DNA of 64,000 bases from Micropruina sp. (lineage in GTDB: Bacteria; Actinomycetota; Actinomycetes; Propionibacteriales; Propionibacteriaceae), in assembly GCA_016711205.1 (NCBI GenBank), contig JADJTM010000001.1:682001-746000 (forward strand), read 5' to 3'. How positions within the stretch are numbered: the stretch's first letter is position 1; the number at the start of each line of letters is the position of its first letter. Shown here in pieces: positions 61,601-64,000 of this stretch. The notes beneath the pieces were generated by a model. The model was not told where the DNA came from. It searched no databases and saw nothing but the letters and a program-made list of their open reading frames with translations. The position numbers and the translations under genes were made by a program.

Positions 61601-63839
61601 CGGAACCGAAACTCGCGCCATCCAGGCCACCATCGACAGCTACGACGTGGCAGGTCGACCGACGGCAACCACCCTGCACGTGCCAGCCATCGCGGGACTC
61701 GTGCCGGCCGGCCTCGCCGGCGACTACACCGTCACCAACAGCTACCACCCGACCGGACAGGTGGCGACCACCGGACTGCCGGCAACCGGCGGGGTGGGTG
61801 CGGAGACGCTGACCCACGGTTACAACTCCCGTGGCGGCGACTACTCGCTGACCGGTGCCAGCAGCTACGTCAAGAGTTCGAGCTACACCCAGTACGGAGA
61901 CGTGGCTGCGGTGAACATGGGGTCGGTCACCGGCCAATCGATCTTCCTGACCTACGACCATCAACAAGCCACCGGGCGACTCACCACCGCGCGCACCATT
62001 ACCACGGCCGGGACGGTCGAGAGCACCCAATACACCTACGATCCCGCCGGCAACATCACCAACGCCAAAGCCACCCTCCTATCGGGCGCGGTCGACAATC
62101 AGTGCTTCACCTACGACGCGCAACGACAACTGAAAGCAGCATGGACAGCCGCGGCAGCCGCGACCTGCGCCACCACCCCGACGCAGAGCACGCTGGGTTC
62201 AGGACCGTCGCCGTACTGGTCAACCTGGACCACCGACACCATCGGCAAGACCAGCAGCCGCACCGACAAGACGGCAACCACAACCGCCACCACGGCCTAC
62301 ACCTACCCGGCAAACAGCGCCACAGCCGTCCGGCCGCACAGCGTCACCCAGACTGTCACCACCGGGACAGGAGCGGCCACCCGCGCCTACACCTACGATG
62401 CGGCCGGCAACACCGCCACCAGACCCGGACCAACCGGTTCGACCCAAACCCTCAGCTACGACGACGAAGGCAAGCTGACCAAGATCGCCACCGGCGCCAC
62501 GATCAATGCCCTCATGGTGTACGACACCGCCGGAAACCGGATCGCAAGAAAGGAAGGCGACATCACCACCCTCTCGGTGGCGGGCACCGAGTTGGCGTTC
62601 AACGGTGCCACAAGTACCAGCGAAGCGAGTCGCTACTACAGCTTCGCTGGCGACACAATCGCAATCCGCACCGGAAACAGCGCCGACAAACTGCTCAGCG
62701 TCGCAACCGACCACCAGAGCACCCCGCACCACCAAATCCGCAACGACAACAGCGCCGTCACAAACAGCTGGACCAACCCCTTCGGCGCAACCCGCGGCAC
62801 CACCCCCACAGACTGGGCAGGCACCCGTGGGTTCGTCGGAGGCACCAAAGACGCCACCGGTCTCACACACATCGGCGCCCGAGAATACGACCCGGTTCTG
62901 CAGCGATTCACCACCGTCGACCCGATCATGGTGCTCGAGGACCCACTCCAGTGGAACGCGTACACCTACGCCGATAACAGTCCGATCACCTTCAGCGACC
63001 CCACAGGCCTCGTCAGTGACGGTGGCCGCGGCTCCCAACCGCCGCCCTCGGACTGGATCCCCGACCCTGGGGCTAACTGGAAACCGGTCTATCCAACCGC
63101 AGGCGCCAGCTATGCGAAACAGAAGAAGCGCACCACCAACAAGTGGCCCAAGAAGCACTCGTCCTCGACTGGCTCCAGCGGGCACCAGGACTGGTCAGTC
63201 CCAGAGAACCGCACCCCCGCCCCGCCCGCACCAAAGTTCGAATGGCCCGACCCAGCCAAAATGCTGCAAGGAGTCAACTGGAAAGAAGTCGGACACATCG
63301 CCCTCGATCTAGCAGGACTCATCCCTGGCATTGGTGAGATCGCCGACGGTGCCAACGCAGCCTGGTATGCGGCCGAGGGCGACTGGGTGAATGCCGCCTT
63401 CTCAGCTGCTGGGATGGTTCCCGCCCTGGGTGCGGGTGTCATCGCCGCAAAGTACGCCAACAAGATCGGTTTCAAGACCGCGGACGCAATGGGCGAGTGG
63501 CTCAAGCGCCTTGGGAAGAATGAGCCCGAGTATTTCCGTGGGGCTCGCCCCGGAGAAGCTCCGTCTTTCCTTCCCAAGCCCAATGACTTTCAGGTGGACC
63601 GTCAGACGGGCCTTGTCAGAGAGACGCATGGCGTCTCGCTATTCGATAACCCGGAGGACCTGCGGAAGCTCGGAATGGTTCCCCATAAGGTTGATCTCGA
63701 TTCGATCCCTAATCAACTTCGTATATTTCAGAGGAATGCGAAGAACCCTCACCACTTCGAGATTACCCCACGACCGGGTGTAGGCTTGACGCCAGAAGAC
63801 TTTGGGCGCTGTCTACTAATGATTCGCACATGTCCGTAG
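58653..63839 (+). CDS. RHS/YD-repeat polymorphic toxin, main part with C-terminal toxin domain
   Basis: The open frame from 58653 continues the broken gene above. It contains a long series of YD repeats (for example TYTYDALDRVTSTGD, YDAAGNTATRPG, YDTAGNRIARKEG) that fold into the RHS shell. The RHS core end is GAREYDPVLQRFTTVDPI ... YTYADNSPITFSDPTGL (about residues 1410-1453). After it come a proline-rich linker, a hydrophobic pretoxin segment (LAGLIPGIGEIADGANAAWYAAEGDW) and a toxin domain of about 110 residues (NEPEYFRGARPGEAP ... TPEDFGRCLLMIRTCP). Its THGVSLFDNPEDLRKLG and HHFEITPRPG blocks resemble Tse2-type ADP-ribosyltransferase-like toxins, a guess from pattern. Base composition drops at the toxin. 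Confidence 0.85.
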   Translation: MASDHPEGTQYYFGKGKADGASAAATNSVLKVPVAGNHSGEPGHTSTFATSFNNQPYRWNLDYVVDPTGDTMTFYYAKEANQYKKAASTPTTYDRASTLVKIHYGERRGSEADNPAAKVELTTAERCDPAFSSTCATTGPTTTTMAAWPDVPMDAMCDATFCPSIKNAPTFFTRAKLTKIATFVQRTDSGTYDPVDSWAFDTGFPDSGDPASAATLWLNSITHTGHTGPSSQPTITMPSITLEPVFTHNRVDGPSGTYGMLRPRLARIFREGGGVTTVTYSDGGCTPTTLPTNPATNTTRCFPDYYAAVRGDTPEQNWFSKYLVSKVEEFDTSTDTSAMPGLTGLDLSTSRVTTYTYTGGAAWHFDDTILQPGARLTWNNWRGYKTVVTAVGKPGSTQSVTEHTFYRGMHGDRANEAGTSTKTATITDSAGTTVNDDKKLTGQLRETRILKAAGGTADSRSIFDHNITSVSGADDGLTKATQIDTQTTKSTQFLESGSRSRTITVKARDTWGQPTQVEDTGDTAVTGDETCTRTGYATPSGGALTINLTAEESVMPNLCSVAVAQASVLSWTRNRYDGASSHGGVTGPGFATETQQLVGSSTRTWRTSSTMTFDQHGRPTTVTDALGRTTTTTFTPSGIKAATKTEVTSPDPDGPGSAVPLTGTVYTDPRRNVETKRVTPAGETTEADRDAMGRVTAVWNPGRARSESASSTYSYTVDRSTGVSSLTTNTLTQTSTGLAYVTSVELLDSLLRPRQTQTHSISNGIVVSDTFYDSRGLVALTGTYAANTSPGTNLIAATTWGDVKPNVRVTRDYAGRPLAQQTYSGNDFLWQTTSVYGGNTIKVTPPTGAAATTTTTDIKGRTTKLTQHLASDSTTTYTYTPASYLASMTDPKGNKWSYTYDVQGNQLTATDPDKGTSTKTYNALDLPVTVKDARNKGISYTYDALDRVTSTGDLAGTAPLTSTAFDPSNGRGVSSTRYVKEPAGTETRAIQATIDSYDVAGRPTATTLHVPAIAGLVPAGLAGDYTVTNSYHPTGQVATTGLPATGGVGAETLTHGYNSRGGDYSLTGASSYVKSSSYTQYGDVAAVNMGSVTGQSIFLTYDHQQATGRLTTARTITTAGTVESTQYTYDPAGNITNAKATLLSGAVDNQCFTYDAQRQLKAAWTAAAAATCATTPTQSTLGSGPSPYWSTWTTDTIGKTSSRTDKTATTTATTAYTYPANSATAVRPHSVTQTVTTGTGAATRAYTYDAAGNTATRPGPTGSTQTLSYDDEGKLTKIATGATINALMVYDTAGNRIARKEGDITTLSVAGTELAFNGATSTSEASRYYSFAGDTIAIRTGNSADKLLSVATDHQSTPHHQIRNDNSAVTNSWTNPFGATRGTTPTDWAGTRGFVGGTKDATGLTHIGAREYDPVLQRFTTVDPIMVLEDPLQWNAYTYADNSPITFSDPTGLVSDGGRGSQPPPSDWIPDPGANWKPVYPTAGASYAKQKKRTTNKWPKKHSSSTGSSGHQDWSVPENRTPAPPAPKFEWPDPAKMLQGVNWKEVGHIALDLAGLIPGIGEIADGANAAWYAAEGDWVNAAFSAAGMVPALGAGVIAAKYANKIGFKTADAMGEWLKRLGKNEPEYFRGARPGEAPSFLPKPNDFQVDRQTGLVRETHGVSLFDNPEDLRKLGMVPHKVDLDSIPNQLRIFQRNAKNPHHFEITPRPGVGLTPEDFGRCLLMIRTCP

Positions 63840-63847
63840 GGGGTTAA

Positions 63848-64000
63848 ATGAATGCTAGACTCATATTCCCTGAGTATTGGGATGAGTTAGTTGCCCTAGA
63901 GGTGGAGAATAAGGGCTGGTTCCCAGCCCGAGTAGTGATTGGCGGTCATGAGCATGCCGTCAACTTCTATGATCCTCAAAACCTTGCAATTGATGTTGAA
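63848..64000 (+). CDS. Probable immunity protein, partial (cut by window edge)
   Basis: ATG 63848 after GGGGG, eight bases past the RHS stop. The first 51 residues begin MNARLIFPEYWDELVALEVE and continue with NKGWFPARVVIGGHEHAVNFYDPQNL. The gene is clearly lower in GC than its surroundings, as toxin-immunity cassettes usually are. Position directly behind the RHS toxin is the only evidence for its role. Family not recognised. Confidence 0.75.
   Translation, partial: MNARLIFPEYWDELVALEVENKGWFPARVVIGGHEHAVNFYDPQNLAIDVE

Overview
This 64 kb window is GC-rich chromosomal DNA from a Gram-positive actinobacterium, most likely a member of Propionibacteriaceae. RbpA is an actinobacterial RNA polymerase-binding protein. 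The fused Lnt–polyprenol-phosphate-mannose synthase–FxsA operon, the DtxR/IdeR-type iron boxes, the frequent GTG starts and ATGA/GTGA stop-start overlaps fit the same group. The phosphofructokinase is of the pyrophosphate-dependent type known from Propionibacterium. I recognised no rRNA, tRNA or CRISPR array.

Layout. 0-9 kb: the end of an MFS exporter, a possible 22-codon peptide gene with its own hairpin, an alpha/beta hydrolase, a DEAD-box RNA helicase, and an iron-siderophore locus (siderophore-interacting reductase divergent from two FecCD permeases, an ATPase and a lipoprotein binding protein) with two iron boxes. 9-15 kb: DhaK-DhaL, a repeat-rich spacer, a lipoprotein, a divergent EamA/LysR pair, YqeY and ThpR. 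15-20 kb: methionine genes metY-metX-metW and an unassigned 661-residue protein. 20-26 kb: an HNH nuclease behind an internal terminator, a frameshifted 5'-3' exonuclease, an Lrp regulator, and the lnt-ppm-fxsA lipoprotein/mannosylation operon. 26-34 kb: rbpA, a UMF1-like exporter, a glycerophosphodiesterase, pdxY, map, a helix-turn-helix-MurA fusion and lpdA. 34-49 kb: mixed metabolism, transporters, a SatD-like/membrane/HD cluster, PPK2, YciO and a PatB-type lyase. 49-51 kb: a TadE/G-like protein and PPi-phosphofructokinase. 51-64 kb: an accessory region with a two-component system, a complete IS256-type element inserted next to the kinase start, and a large secreted protein plus an RHS/YD-repeat polymorphic toxin with the start of its probable immunity gene at the right edge.

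Two dispersed repeat families mark the intergenic space. One is a palindromic REP-like unit (CGTCATCCCGGCG...CGCCGGGATCTC) in at least five spacers, and in one place half of it has been amplified into a 22-bp tandem array. The other is an 81-82 bp element bounded by ATTCTGAAA inverted repeats, present twice in opposite orientation. Five single-base frameshifts (exonuclease, transposase twice, RHS twice), mostly at short G/C runs, mean either real gene decay or base-calling errors in the assembly. This should be settled before calling those genes dead.

Physiologically the window combines iron uptake, methionine synthesis by direct sulfhydrylation, pyrophosphate- and polyphosphate-linked metabolism (PPi-PFK, PPK2), envelope biogenesis (Lnt, Ppm, MurA, a VanX-like dipeptidase) and contact-dependent competition (RHS).
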